Assembly: GCA_038373885.1 (NCBI GenBank)
Contig: JAWZYV010012252.1
Location: 1,240,001-1,304,000 of the forward strand
Reading direction: 5' to 3'
DNA: 64,000 nt
DNA from: Cheiracanthium punctorium
Taxonomy: Eukaryota; Arthropoda; Arachnida; Araneae; Cheiracanthiidae
The translations under genes and the position numbers were made by a program. Positions within the stretch are counted from its first letter, which is position 1. Each line of letters opens with the position of its first letter. The notes under the pieces were generated by a model. The model was not told the origin of the DNA. It saw nothing but the letters and a program-made list of their open reading frames with translations, and searched no databases. Shown piece by piece: positions 8,242 through 19,622 of the stretch.

Positions 8242-11200
8242 GCAGCAACTCTTGTATGCGGGTTTTAAAAGATTCTCGTAAATCCCTTTGTGATACTTCT
8301 TGTGTTCAAAAAGTCAAATGCAATTTTATTTCATTCTTAAAAATGAGAATATCTGCGAACCTATTTTAGCGGGTCGCCGTTTAAAAACAATTTTTTCTTC
8401 CGCTCTTCCGGAAATTCATTGTTATTGTGCAATGTACTTGGAAGTTGAGTGTTATGTCTGTTAACATAATAGATTATAGCTTTTAAAAGTTTTGAAGAAT
8501 GTGGAAAATGTAGTTTTTCTCTCCAGGAGTAGCTTTAAATTGAAATAGGATTAAAGTTAGTAAAATTTTGAAAATGATCCCTTGTTTGTATGTAGTTTTA
8601 TTATATATGTGGATATAAATGATACATTCATTTCATTGGAGATTTCATTCAAAACTCAAAAATTGAAGTGGCAAATAATTTAATAAATATTATTATACAT
8701 TTTTAAAATTAAAATATAAATCTCAGTGAATGTAGGAAGTAGTAATTTGTGTTGATGTTTTTCATCATATAATTAGAAGGCCGATAAAATGCTATAGATA
8801 CTTAAATTCAAAATGATTTATGTTCCGTAATTTTTATACCCACGGACCACTCTGCTAATTTATTGTTGTCAATAAAAATTTCGGAAATAGAATAGAGAGA
8901 TGAGACGAGATTTACAGCTTTTTTGCAAGATGAGAGAAACATTTTCCCCATTACAATATAGGGAATTTGCGAGACGAGACAGACCTGTTTTCCGTCCCGC
9001 GTCCATCCCCAGTTGTTATTCCTAGATACACCTCAATCATTATCCTGCAGAAATCAGCTCTTTCACATTAAAAAAACAATTATTACGATCGGAATATTAA
9101 GTTTTTATACAATATTGGTAAAATAGTTGATAATATAGATAATATTATCAATTATTTCTGTATTATTATTTCCATTACTATGCAATCTTAAATAATACAC
9201 CAACTCCATGATTTATCTGTACTTTTTGTTACTTTTTTTTCTGATTTCAACAAACCTCAGAATGTGTTAATTTCTTTTTTTGTCTTGGCAACATTTTCAG
9301 ATTTTATCTTTCTGCTTCATTTACACCATCATTTTCTCTCAAGCACCCTATTGTTCAGATATTAGTAGCTCTTTTGCTAAGCCAAAATTCCGAAACCCTG
9401 ATAATTTTTTAATTTACAATGACTTGTGGGCTGTTCTTGATGAGTAGGCTCAGGCTTTGCATAAAAACATTAATGGTTTTGGGAAAATCACAGAATTTTA
9501 TACACGAACTTAGTGAAATATGTGTTACAATTCACCCTCAGTTTTTTTTTTTTTTATTGTAAAGACGGTATAGTTCAAATGCTCTTTTGATAAATGCTTG
9601 TTTGAGAGAATATCTTGTACTTTTCTTTCCACGAATTCAAGTACTTTAAGTACAGTTCACTTAATCAATACGAAAGGAATCAGCATCACACTATACATAT
9701 CATGCTGTACAATACGCGTGTATATTTGCAAAAATTGTGTACGCTGAACTGTAATCTTTCGCATTAGAGAAAGTATATTAAATGCATTTTCAAAATATTC
9801 CATTTACATAGTCAGAACCCAACAGAAGTTATTCAAGTTCAGTACTTTCGAAGTCTTTATCATGTTTTCCATCAAAAAATAATGAACAACTGTAATTCAC
9901 TTTACACGGAGAAACTTTTAGTAACAAAATACAACTTTATCACAAGTCTCGTAACTTCATCACTTTCAAAAACGTCATCCAGTGTCAGTCGGCATTCTAC
10001 AGCTTCCATTTTAGCTTAAGAGGAAAACTGATTGCTATTCCAGAGAGAGAAAAAATGATAATAATAACTTACAAAAATATCAGTTTGACTGCGTCTTTGC
10101 TTTTCACGGGTTGCCACATTGTTATCCTAAAAGTTTATGAATGTACGTAAAAAACCAGTATAGTTTTACCTGTTCGAGAAATGGTTCTTTTACTTGTGTT
10201 CGGATATTAGTGAATCTATGATGAGATATACCCATAACAGATATAATTTTTATTAAATATCGGAAAAAGTTTCCTATATTCAAAAAAAGTAAAATGGGCT
10301 TTAAACATAAAAAGATGTAACTGAATTTGCAGTTTAAAAAAATTCTTTTTTCTAAAATATACTTCAAGTTGACTGCGAAAAATGCATGTCAAAAGAAATA
10401 TTTTACTTTACTCTCTCTGAAACAGAGAGACACTGATTATGTCAATCTCCTTAATATCCTTTTTATTTGATAACTAAGTTACCATTGCTTATGTGCATGG
10501 AAAACCTCAGTTTATAAAAGAGCATTTTGATACAAAATGTTCTTTGTCTGCATTGTGACTCGTATTTCAAGGTTTCTATAAGCAGCGAGCGTGATGAAAC
10601 GCCTTTATTCATACGTACAAACTCCGTGTTTAATAGGCACTGCACAATGTTTTCCGTGAACTGTATTGTAAAAGTTATACAGAAATAAGTATTAAAACGT
10701 AATGGCCAGTGTGAGATAAGCGTGCTTAAATGAATTTCTTCTTCTTTATGGAATACTCTCGTTCTTCATTTTTTTTTTCGTAAGCGTTTCAATAAACACC
10801 AAACTTAATAGTTTATTACATTGTTTATGGTGTTACAGGCTATGAAAATGAGTATGTTTCTTTAATTAAAGTTCAAAATGAAGAAACTTTGCCACTGGCC
10901 TTTTTTTCCAGTGGTTAGAGTTTGTTCTTATATTTCGGACTAGAGAGAGTGTATTACTGCGTCTGCAAAACAAATATGTTAGAGTAAAGCCTATGAGAAA
11001 AGCTTAATTCTAAGAATTTAGCTCCCATCAAGCCATTTTTAAATAATTCTTACATTAAGTACATTACACTTTAACAAATAAACAGCGTAAGAAAAGAGCT
11101 GACACAATACCGAATCTGATCAAATTTGTCCGTCATAACTTGTTGCGTTTCCTTTTGCATGCTTTAAGTGTTTTCTTTCATTTGATACACTAATTCAGCA

Positions 11201-11521
11201 TACTTTTCTATTGCAAGACCATGGAGGTCTTGCCCCTCATTCACGGTATTTATCCCTGAATTCTGAAGGGAGAGTAAAACAACTGCTCCCATCGACTTCA
11301 GAGTAGAAAGTTGTATTTCTTGTGCAACGTAGAAAAAAGTTGCGAAAAATAAATAATAACCTCTACACAATATAGAGAGAAAACGAAATTATATTTCATG
11401 CATGATAGCAATTGCATGATAAAGACATGCATAATAATTTCATGCAACAAAAATAACTTGTATGATGAATTTACTTAAGGCAATTTAATTATATTGCACG
11501 GTGAAAATTTTGCATCACATC
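8242..11521. other. Long AT-rich stretch; one possible hAT end
   Basis: Mostly featureless. At 8935-9011 GAGACGAGAC is followed by CGTCCCGCGTCCATCCCCAG, which read backwards gives a CTGGGGATGG start reminiscent of a hAT end; I found no partner end. Around 11393-11455 ATGCAT-like words recur in a loose cluster. Short frames at 10122, 10463 and 11164 (reverse) show no domain. Confidence 0.45.
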
Positions 11522-11792
11522 TTAACCCTTTAGCGTGCAGTGGCTAGACATTATAACCATGCAATTGTAACTATTCATTACCAAAATTCAGAAACATTAG
11601 TCAATTTTCCTATGTCTATTCACCAGATAATGTGTTTTATATATAATGATAAAGGGTGCAAAAATATCATTCATATTTTTCACCACTCTACAAATATTTT
11701 ACTCATTAAATTCATGACATAAATTAAACTCTCAGTCCAGAATCAGCAAAAACTAAAAAATGCGATAAAATGCTTACGCTGTAAAGGGTTAA
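11522..11792. mobile_element. piggyBac-like MITE, 271 bp with TTAA sites
   Basis: The segment is bounded by TTAA at both ends. The left end reads TTAACCCTTTAGCGTGCAG and the reverse complement of the right end reads TTAACCCTTTACAGCGTAAG. A TTAA target duplication with CCC-starting ends is the hallmark of piggyBac-type elements. A 60-codon frame inside is not a transposase. It is distinct in sequence from the two longer TTAA elements at 13.7 and 59.3 kb but has similar outermost bases. Confidence 0.75.
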
Positions 11793-13745
11793 CTTAGACA
11801 TATATACTTATGCCCTTAATATGTTACTTAAAACTTTACCCCATAATAAAGGATAAATGCGTAAAGGACATTTTCATTCAAACTGTTAAATCTTCTAATG
11901 CCCGTGGTAGCATATACGCTACCATATTTTAAACGCTATTACTTTACGGGGGAAATGTTTCAAAATGTAATTTTGAAGTCGTAAAACCCTTAATTGTAAC
12001 TTTAATTAATAATAATAGTAGTTTGGGTCAAGAGATACATTAATGGATGAAAAACATTTTAGAGGCAACATGGATAAAGTCAACAAAAAAACATGTTTCC
12101 AATGATAAGACAGGAAACTTGGCTTTAACTCTTTTAATAATATTTAATATCAAGAAAAAATTAATAACTGCCATTTATATGTATTAAAATATATGCTTTT
12201 TCACTAGATACAAACTAATTTTTTAAAGTTTCATTTTTAATGATTAGATGAGTTTTAAAATCGTAGTATTACCATTAAAAAAACATATAAAAAATACCTT
12301 TTTTCACAATTTTTTATTATATTTACGTTATTTAACTTAAAAGAACACCATTTCAGCGAAAAAAAAATATTTTACTTGGGAATTCCTTATAGTGGGCATT
12401 GGAAGGTTAATCCAGAATCTATCGCGCATAACATTAAAATCGGGGATGAGCGACAATGGGGAAAAAGACAAGCTTAGATACTCGATGCAAATCAAAACAA
12501 GCAATATTTGCATTCTCAAGGAAAAGCACCTGAATTTTTCGTAATCTAACAAAATGTCATTAATATTTACATAATTCTTTCATTTAATTATGAACCTCGG
12601 GAAATGTATTTAAAAATCCTGTGAAATTTCCCTATTGGCCGCACTCCTATAAGCGCCGCTGTCGTAACAACCCGCTTGGTTTTGTAATCAGGCATTGTAG
12701 TGTTTATATTTTTTGTCGAATGGGGCAGAGAGGATTTATCCCAAAGAGCACTTTCTACTAGGAAAAAAGTGCACTTTCTGTTCATAAAAAGGACAGTTTC
12801 TGATATTCCATTAAAAAAGCTTCGAGACTTAGTTTTTCTATCCATAAAGGGCGAGGCGCATCGGCCCTGAAACGACGAAAAGGGCAGGGCAAGGCGCCTT
12901 TTGAAAAACGCGAAATGTAAACACTAAGCATTTTATTTAAAACTATAACATATAAGACAGTTGGTGGTTCAGTAGGATCTCTTTCTAGTTTTAGTAATTT
13001 TTCTGCTTTTTAAAGCTGAAACTAGTTTTGTATTTTCTAAAAAGTTTAATATTTTCAAAATTCATTTATTACACAATATTTGTCCTTAAGATAAGACTCA
13101 TATTAAATTGTAGTCAACAATGTTTTTCAGAAGCCCAGAGATAAAATTCACCCAAACAGACGCCAATTCTGCTATATATTTTTCATGGGTAATCAAAACT
13201 GTGATAAATTTTCAACTTTGGTTTGGGGTGATACGTTTTTTTAAGTTTGCAGAAAATCATCGATTTCATAGAATTACACGTACATTAAATATTTTTGCAA
13301 GATTCCATTATTTAAAAAGTAATAAACAAAAAATCAAAACTCCATACGTTTTCTATTCTTGTAGCATACAAACTAAATGGAAAGCGAAAATTATCTTATA
13401 AAAGCATTTTGTTATTACATTAATCTTGCAAAGTATCAGAAATATTACTAAATTCAAAGACTAATTTTTTATCTATTGCTCCCCCCACTTTTTTGTTTTC
13501 CTTGAAAACAGATAATTAATTATAACAAACTACTCGACTCACTTTACATCCGTGTTTTTCACGTTCTTATGTCAATGATAATAATGTACAGCAAATATTC
13601 TTAAATGTTCTAAAAATTTAATCGTCGATTGTATTCTGTCTCTAGGGGTTTCAAAATGCAATAAACCTGATTTCAGTGGATAATTCATTTATCCTGTGAG
13701 AATTTTGAATGCATATTAAAAAGAAATGTTGGTCGAATAATCATT
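11793..13745. other. No clear feature; mixed-composition patch
   Basis: Mainly AT-rich. A patch at about 12600-12900 has more GC, and CATCGGCCCTG near 12858 could be a degraded CAGGGCCGATG hAT end. The 85-codon reverse frame over it (12588-12845) and the 93-codon frame at 13120 show no recognisable domain. Confidence 0.4.
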
Positions 13746-13770
13746 TTAACCCTTTGAGGCGCAACCCTTT

Positions 13771-14027
13771 CCCAATGCTGAAAAAAGGGCAGCCGTTGCC
13801 ATCGCTCGACTTAACTACCAGCAAGATGGCGGACGATCGAAACGTTCATCGCGTGCCACAGATCTAGAGACCCTTTTTTTACGCAGCTGGCTGTACCGGG
13901 CACAGCCAGCTACGTCAAAAAAAAGGGTCTCTAGATCTGTGGCACGCGATGAACGTTTCGATCGTCCGCCATCTTGCTGGTAGTTAAGTCGAGCGATGGC
14001 AACGGCTGCCCTTTTTTCAGCATTGGG
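13771..14027. repeat. 124-bp inverted-repeat arms with 7-base loop
   Basis: Arms begin CCCAATGCTGAAAAAAGG and meet at CAGCTGGCTGT / ACAGCCAGCT. Differences appear only in and after the T-run near the loop. A transcript would fold into a long double-stranded hairpin, a potential Dicer substrate. Each arm carries AAGATGGCGG (13823-13832, and reversed at 13966-13975), a match to the YY1/Pho core. Confidence 0.9.
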
Positions 14028-14224
14028 CAATCTTTCCAGCTGTTCTCGCGTTCTTCCATTTTTCAGCAGATGTCAGTGCTGTTAAAAAGAATCGTGACCA
14101 TTTTTTTACGGGAAATGAACGTGCTAAAAAGTAAAGGATTCTCATGGAGCTATGTCACCCGCAACTATTTTTATAGAAATCAAACCTATTCTTCTTGACA
14201 AGCAACAGTCAAAACGTCAGAGTT

Positions 14225-14249
14225 CGATGTCCTCACGGCGAGGACATCG
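14225..14249. repeat. Terminal stem-loop of MITE copy 1
   Basis: CGATGTCCTC and GAGGACATCG form a 10-bp perfect stem around the loop ACGGC, 12 bases inside the right TTAA. The equivalent stem in copy 2 (59756-59780) differs in sequence but still pairs. Confidence 0.85.
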
Positions 14250-14265
14250 CGTGTTAAAGGGTTAA

Positions 14266-17099
14266 AACAGCCTAGATTCATGAAAATATGAGAGTAAATT
14301 ATAGAAAAAAATATCAATGTGTAACCGCATTATAATATTTAATCTGGAAATTATTATGAATCAATCAAAGTACAGTGATTTTCACTTATGCGTATCTAGG
14401 TTAACCAATTAAAAATTCTACGTATCAAAAAGGTCTCATGTGTTATTTCCCAATTTTTCGTAAATTGAAAACCTAACAACAACAAAACAAAAAAAAAAAA
14501 AAAAAAAAAGAAGAAGAAGAAAGAAAGAAAAGTTTTTAAAAATGTGTATTCTCGAGTAATGTATTTGATAGGTCATTCTAACAGATTTCGGAAACAAATA
14601 TTTTATTACTCATAGAGGTCATTCTTTTGCAATCATAAAAATATTTTGAATGTCCCAGTTTCAAAGTAATAAGATTTTCTTCAAATGGACAAACGGCAAT
14701 GCTATAAAATTTTTATCTCAGTAATGTGACACAACTTTTAAAAAATTTGAAATGTAGGGAACCTTTATATAATGCGAAAAAGAGTGATTCACAAAGTGTC
14801 GCATATCTTTTTATTTTTTATTTTTAATTGTAATTATATTAAATAATATAGAAAGGGGTCACATGCATCGTCAGTTTGCATTTTTCTTCATAATATGTTT
14901 AATAAAAGTTTAAAATGTGTAAAATTCGTTTCCATCATTATTTTTAACTAAAATTGTTTTGACATATATATCGTGAACTCTTTAAAAAAGAAATAGAGAG
15001 AATTGCCTCTATTATAACGTAGAATAAGTAGATTTCTGGCACTTCTAATTTTTAACTTCATTAAAAAAGTATATATAAAATGTAATTTTTCCGCCTTAGT
15101 ATAATTATTTTCCTCTTATATCTATTTCATAAATTAGAAATATTGTCTGCAGAGGAAAAAAATAGAAATAATTTCATATGTAACGGATATGTAAACTCGG
15201 ATTTATTAAGCGCAACAGGTAAGAGAAATTCGGTCAAAAAGTCAATTTTTAATTTTTCATTGCTTTAAATACGCGACACTTTTGTCTTTCCAACAACATT
15301 TTACTCTTGTTTATTGAGAGAACAGCAGTGTTAGAAATCTTGTTAGAAGTCCCTTATTAGAAACAATATTAGAGGCATGTGAAATCTTTAAAGCTTTATT
15401 TCTCAAAACTGGGCTTTTACAGGTTCGTGTTCTTTTTTTCTCAATATCTGTAAAACGTCTGAAATCAACTTTTTAATGACAGATATACCATTTTATATTA
15501 CATACTTTAACTCGGTGATTTAATTGTATGTCGAGAGTTATTTATTTTTTCAGCAAAATTCTGCCAAAATTTTTAATAAAAAAAAGTAATCTTTTTTTTA
15601 ATTTTTACTTAGAAAGAAATTCGCTTGCTAAAATATGTAGTAAAAATATCATAACATTATCTTTCACCATTTCAGAGAAAAAGGTACATTATGTTGATAA
15701 ATTTAGCATGACAGAGGTAGGGATTCGGTTCCCTTAAAGCTTCTTTTGGAAACTTTTAAAACTTGTGATTATTAATACTAAACAATTTTAAAGCTTTGTA
15801 AAAGAATAATTTTTTATTCAATTACTTAGATTGAAAATCTTTAGTACATATCCCTAAAAAATAATTGTGTTAAATAGACTAAGTTTTTATAATTCAATTT
15901 TTATACTTTTTCAATTTTTTAACTTAATTTTGTAAGTTAACATGCTATCTGGTTGAAAGAAGCAGTTTTCTTTAAAGTGCCATACTTTTTAGGCTTTCTT
16001 TTAATCCCTGCAACTTATGAACAGTTTAAATAATGGATTTTTTACGTGAACAAAGCGAAAATAATCAGAATATCTTTTCACCAGTTATAAGGTGAACTTT
16101 TTAGAAAATTAGTAACATTTATGAAGCATTGAAAAAAGTTCTTAACCTTACATAATGTAGCTAAATGAGTCTCGTTGTACAAATTTCGTAATTAATTTCT
16201 ATGTTTAACATTTTTTTAAAGTTAGATAAATAATTCATATTTTGTAATTGTATAATAGCTTGTGAAACAACTTTTTTAAGAGTCTAACATGTTATGTATC
16301 CAGTTCTGTTAAAAATTAATTATTCTTCGAAGCGAAACCTTAAAATGTTACTTGATTAGTTTTAGCACGTTTTCTGATAGTATATTTTACTTCACAATAG
16401 CGTCTACGATAAAGGCAAGAATGTAAAGTTGGTTTCACTCAAAAACGATTCTATACATTTTTAACAGTATCAAAATAATATGTTTTGGAAAGTAATTGTA
16501 ATTAATGAAAAGTGAAGTCTTAATATATATACTTTCCAGCTTCGAAGCTCCAAAAATGTTTTATAATATACTCGTACAATATTGTGCTTAAGAAAATAAA
16601 ATTCGGTTCCTCTACTTTGTCATTTGAAACTAAAATTGTGGAAATTCAGGCCGTGGTCCCCCCCCCCCCTTGATACTGTCTGAGACTACCCCTTTATGTT
16701 TTAAATATATGGAAGCCAAATTCAGTAGACTCGTTTAGGCGAGTTTGCAAAAGCAGCTATATCTCATTCGCAAAATCCTTAGTTGCATTAGACTTACTAA
16801 AAATATCACTGGTACAGAAAACTACAGGCTATATACGAACGTTGTTTAGTTAAATATTTTTTTAAATACCGCAAATTCAAACGAAAATAAACGTTTTTTC
16901 TTTAACTTAGTAATTCAACGAACGGAATTGTATTGCAATGCTGTTCGTACAGAATAACTAATTGCTCGACATAATTAAATTTGGCAAGGTTTGCTTACAT
17001 AATTCAACTTGTTTCAAAAGAATTTCTCGTCTTTTATTGAAATTTTTTTACAAATGTCCTTTTCCAATTCGGCTGCTTAATGTAATACTTTCCGCAATG
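14266..17099. other. AT-rich; poly(A)/GAA tract, otherwise empty
   Basis: An A run grading into AAG/AAGA repeats lies at about 14480-14532. A C run at about 16661-16670 sits in a short GC-rich relic. No genes or complete repeats are recognised. The 69-codon frame at 15528 has no domain. Confidence 0.45.
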
Positions 17100-17255
17100 C
17101 AGGGGCGTAGCCAAGGGGGGTCATAAACCCCCCATGAGGAATTTTTTGCCATACAAAATGTATATTCTTCACTCACTTATCACACACATGTATGCATATA
17201 TGTGAATTGCAGTAGTCGTAAACCCCCCCATGAAAAATTTCTGGCTACGCCACTG
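17100..17255. mobile_element. hAT MITE (CAGGGGCGTAGCCA), copy 1
   Basis: The left end CAGGGGCGTAGCCAAGGGGG and the reverse complement of the right end CAGTGGCGTAGCCAGAAAT form terminal inverted repeats. CCGCAATG is duplicated exactly on both sides (17092-17099, 17256-17263), and an 8-bp duplication with CAG ends identifies hAT. Inside, TCATAAACCCCCCATGAGG and its inverted counterpart extend the hairpin. No coding capacity; a second copy is at 57501-57695. Confidence 0.9.
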
Positions 17256-18052
17256 CCGCAATGGTATGCAATAAGAAACGATCTTACTTTTAGTTTTAAC
17301 TATGGTGTAATAGGAGGGATTTTTAAGATAGAAAATGAGAGAGGGAGACATTCTATTCATTTCGATGGTTTATTTTTGTGGTAGGAAATATTTTTTTCAT
17401 AGAAACTGAATCGGGAGTGCACATGCTTACTTTTCCACTCTCAGTTACTCTAGCTTCAATAGAAAAATGATAGGGTTAACGAACTGGTCCACATTAACCA
17501 AGAATACTGTTAAACAGAGAAGCATTAAACAGTCATTCATTTATAATAATATATGTCGCTTAAATGTATAAACTACAATATCTCAACTAATGAAAATTAT
17601 GATCGATGTGATACACCATCTTAGTATCTTTCTCTGATCAGAATTTTTTAACATTCTTCTGATGTTGCTATCAGTTAATAAATCCCAAACTATTTATCAA
17701 ACAGCATGACGTTGTATGGGAGATGTCAAGGATTTCCTTTCATACTTGAACTTATCATAAAAACCACTTTCGAAACAGGTTTTTTTTTTCCCATTTCTAT
17801 ATCCCTCTGTTGTTCTCTAGTGCACAAGCGATACACCCCAAGCTCTTTGAATCGATGCTCTATCATAACAGATACAGAATACTAACAACACGTTTTGTAT
17901 TGAAGGCTGCTTCAGCTTATTGCATGTGCGCATGCAGATTATATCAAAATAACCACTGAAACCACAAAAAAATAAAAAAAAGCGATCTTCCCTAATCTCC
18001 ATCTTTCAGGAAGTGGTTGTAGCATGACGTATAGAGTCTGCATTTGCATATG
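17256..18052. other. No feature seen
   Basis: AT-rich; short frames at 17169-17384 overlap the MITE and are spurious. A GTGCGCATGC word at about 17925 is the only notable site. Confidence 0.45.
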
Positions 18053-18330
18053 CTGTTTTTTTTTTTTTTTTCAACGTAAAATTTTTACGTGGGTCTTGCC
18101 TGGTCGTGTTGTTTATCGATGTAGGTGCTGGTGTTAATATTAACGGCTAATTGTGTACGCAAAGACCTTAAAACCTTAGGGAAGAACGTTCGCGTGGATA
18201 TCTTTACAGGTGATCCAGCCTGGAATCCCTTTACATTTGAGGAAAACCACCAAAACTGCCAGACGAACTGGGATGGATTTGAACCTGGGCCCTTCGCCGT
18301 CACAGCACCCTCTCAGTATAAACAGCTTAC
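18053..18330 (-). mobile_element. tRNA-derived SINE, reverse strand
   Basis: On the reverse strand the head carries a B box AGGTTCAAATCC (18274-18285) preceded by a degenerate A-box region. The body runs leftward to an A-rich tail, seen as a ~20-base T run at 18055-18074. Head, body and A-tail in this order define a SINE. Overlapping open frames on both strands (18085-18303 and 18125-18340) are incidental. Similarity to the other SINEs in the window is limited to the head. Confidence 0.65.
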
Positions 18331-19129
18331 TGTATTTTAAAAAATGAGTGGAGTGAATACATTCCGAACCAGTGAAATGGCATTTAATTCACTCTTTAGG
18401 AATGAGTAGTGAGCCTTTTCGAATTCATTTATTAATATAAATAATTTATATAATAGCCGTTCGTCGTCTGATGCTGTTTATTTATTCATATACCCTTTAC
18501 AATGATTGGCTACAGACTACAAACTTTTGCCAAATATTCCTAAAAAGGTAACGATGACTCAAAATAACAGTAATCAATGCCGTAACGTTTCGTGCCTCAG
18601 TTAATAATCACATTTAAAAAATACTGAAATGTTAGTTTTGTTTTTGATAACTTTTCTCACAATGCATTAAACTATTACTGATAATTATTGGCGGATTTCA
18701 CTTTGAATGATTTCAAGTTAGGAAATCTGACTGTCTTTTCAACTATTCTTCTTACCTTTGTAATTTTGCATAGCCTTACGATTTTGTATCATCTTGTGAG
18801 TCGCGCTACTCATACATTCAAAATAAAATTTAAAAAAAATTCAGCTACATTCTTACTGGACTTGAAACAGCTCTGCTAGTGTTGAAGTGCTCTGAACATT
18901 GTTCTTAACTTATCTGACTCCTCCTAGCAATCGCTTTTTAAGATGTTTCCTGTGTTTCTAATAAACTCATTTCTTCGTGATCATTAGTATATTTACATTG
19001 AATCATTTCTCAAGATGTGGATCTTTGCAAATTCACATTCAAGTGCCTTTTCGTGTGTGTAACTCATACGACTCTCACTACGTCAAAATTTTTTGTATCA
19101 GTTCTGTGGTAAATGTACAAATGAGTATC
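18331..19129. other. No feature seen
   Basis: AT-rich unique-looking DNA. The last eight bases (19122-19129, TGAGTATC) are the target duplication of the next element. Confidence 0.5.
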
Positions 19130-19614
19130 CAGGGTGCGAACTGAACATTTTCTCCAGGGGGGGACATTTGAACGAAAACATTCTCCAGGGGGGGACACTT
19201 GAAAAGGAAAAGGAGAGAAGATGCAAATGCTCCTCTCACATGATATTTCTTGACAAATGCAGTCGCCGACACGTGTGGGACAAAAGTCACAGATTGTCTG
19301 ATCTATGGAATCACAGATACACAAGCTACATACAATGTACCTGTATTGGAAGCCACCCTTGAGGGTTTTTAGCTTAGAAGAGACGAAATTTTAAGGTAGT
19401 CGCCTTAGAGTATAGTAACAAACGATAACATACAACCTTCATTTTGACTTCTTGAATTCAATCCCAAATCTTCACTCACTAGTTTAAGATTTCTTCAGCA
19501 GGGGATAAATAGTATCCCTGGCAGGGATCAATTAATATTTCTCTAGCCAAGGATATTACATTCTTCAGCCGGGGACGATCCCCGGCATCCCCCCCCCCGT
19601 CAGTTCGCACCCTG
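19130..19614. mobile_element. hAT MITE (CAGGGTGCGAACTGA), copy 1
   Basis: Perfect 15-bp terminal inverted repeats CAGGGTGCGAACTGA are flanked by an exact 8-bp duplication TGAGTATC (19122-19129, 19615-19622), diagnostic for hAT. Near the left end TCTCCAGGGGGGGACA is repeated twice about 35 bp apart. Near the right end GGGGACGATCCCCGG and CCCCCCCCCG form G/C-rich subterminal motifs. The 70-89 codon frames on both strands are non-coding. Copy 2 lies at 29455-29985. Confidence 0.93.
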
Positions 19615-19622
19615 TGAGTATC

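Larger units (their letters stand above)
13746..14265. mobile_element. piggyBac-like hairpin MITE, copy 1
   Basis: TTAA flanks an element starting CCCTTTGAGGCGCAA and ending, in reverse complement, CCCTTTAACACGCGATG. Within it, 13771-13894 and 13902-14027 form a giant inverted repeat whose outer ~105 bp are identical between arms. A second stem-loop (14226-14248) lies next to the right end. Copy 2 at 59290-59796 shares the entire architecture. There is no transposase, so mobilisation would need a piggyBac-type enzyme supplied elsewhere. The near-perfect arms suggest recent activity or arm-to-arm correction. Both short frames overlapping it are by-products of the inverted repeat. Confidence 0.85.

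Noticed and set aside
14480..14532. Retroelement insertion marked by the poly(A)/GAA tract
   Set aside because: No head, body or target duplication is identifiable next to the tract.
18085..18340. Overlapping 71-72 codon frames on both strands
   Set aside because: Both are shadows of a tRNA-derived SINE with a B box and A-tail.
19064..19362. Three overlapping frames of 70-89 codons, and similar frames at 29341-29626
   Set aside because: They lie largely in the two hAT MITE copies, shift frame between copies and show no protein-level conservation.
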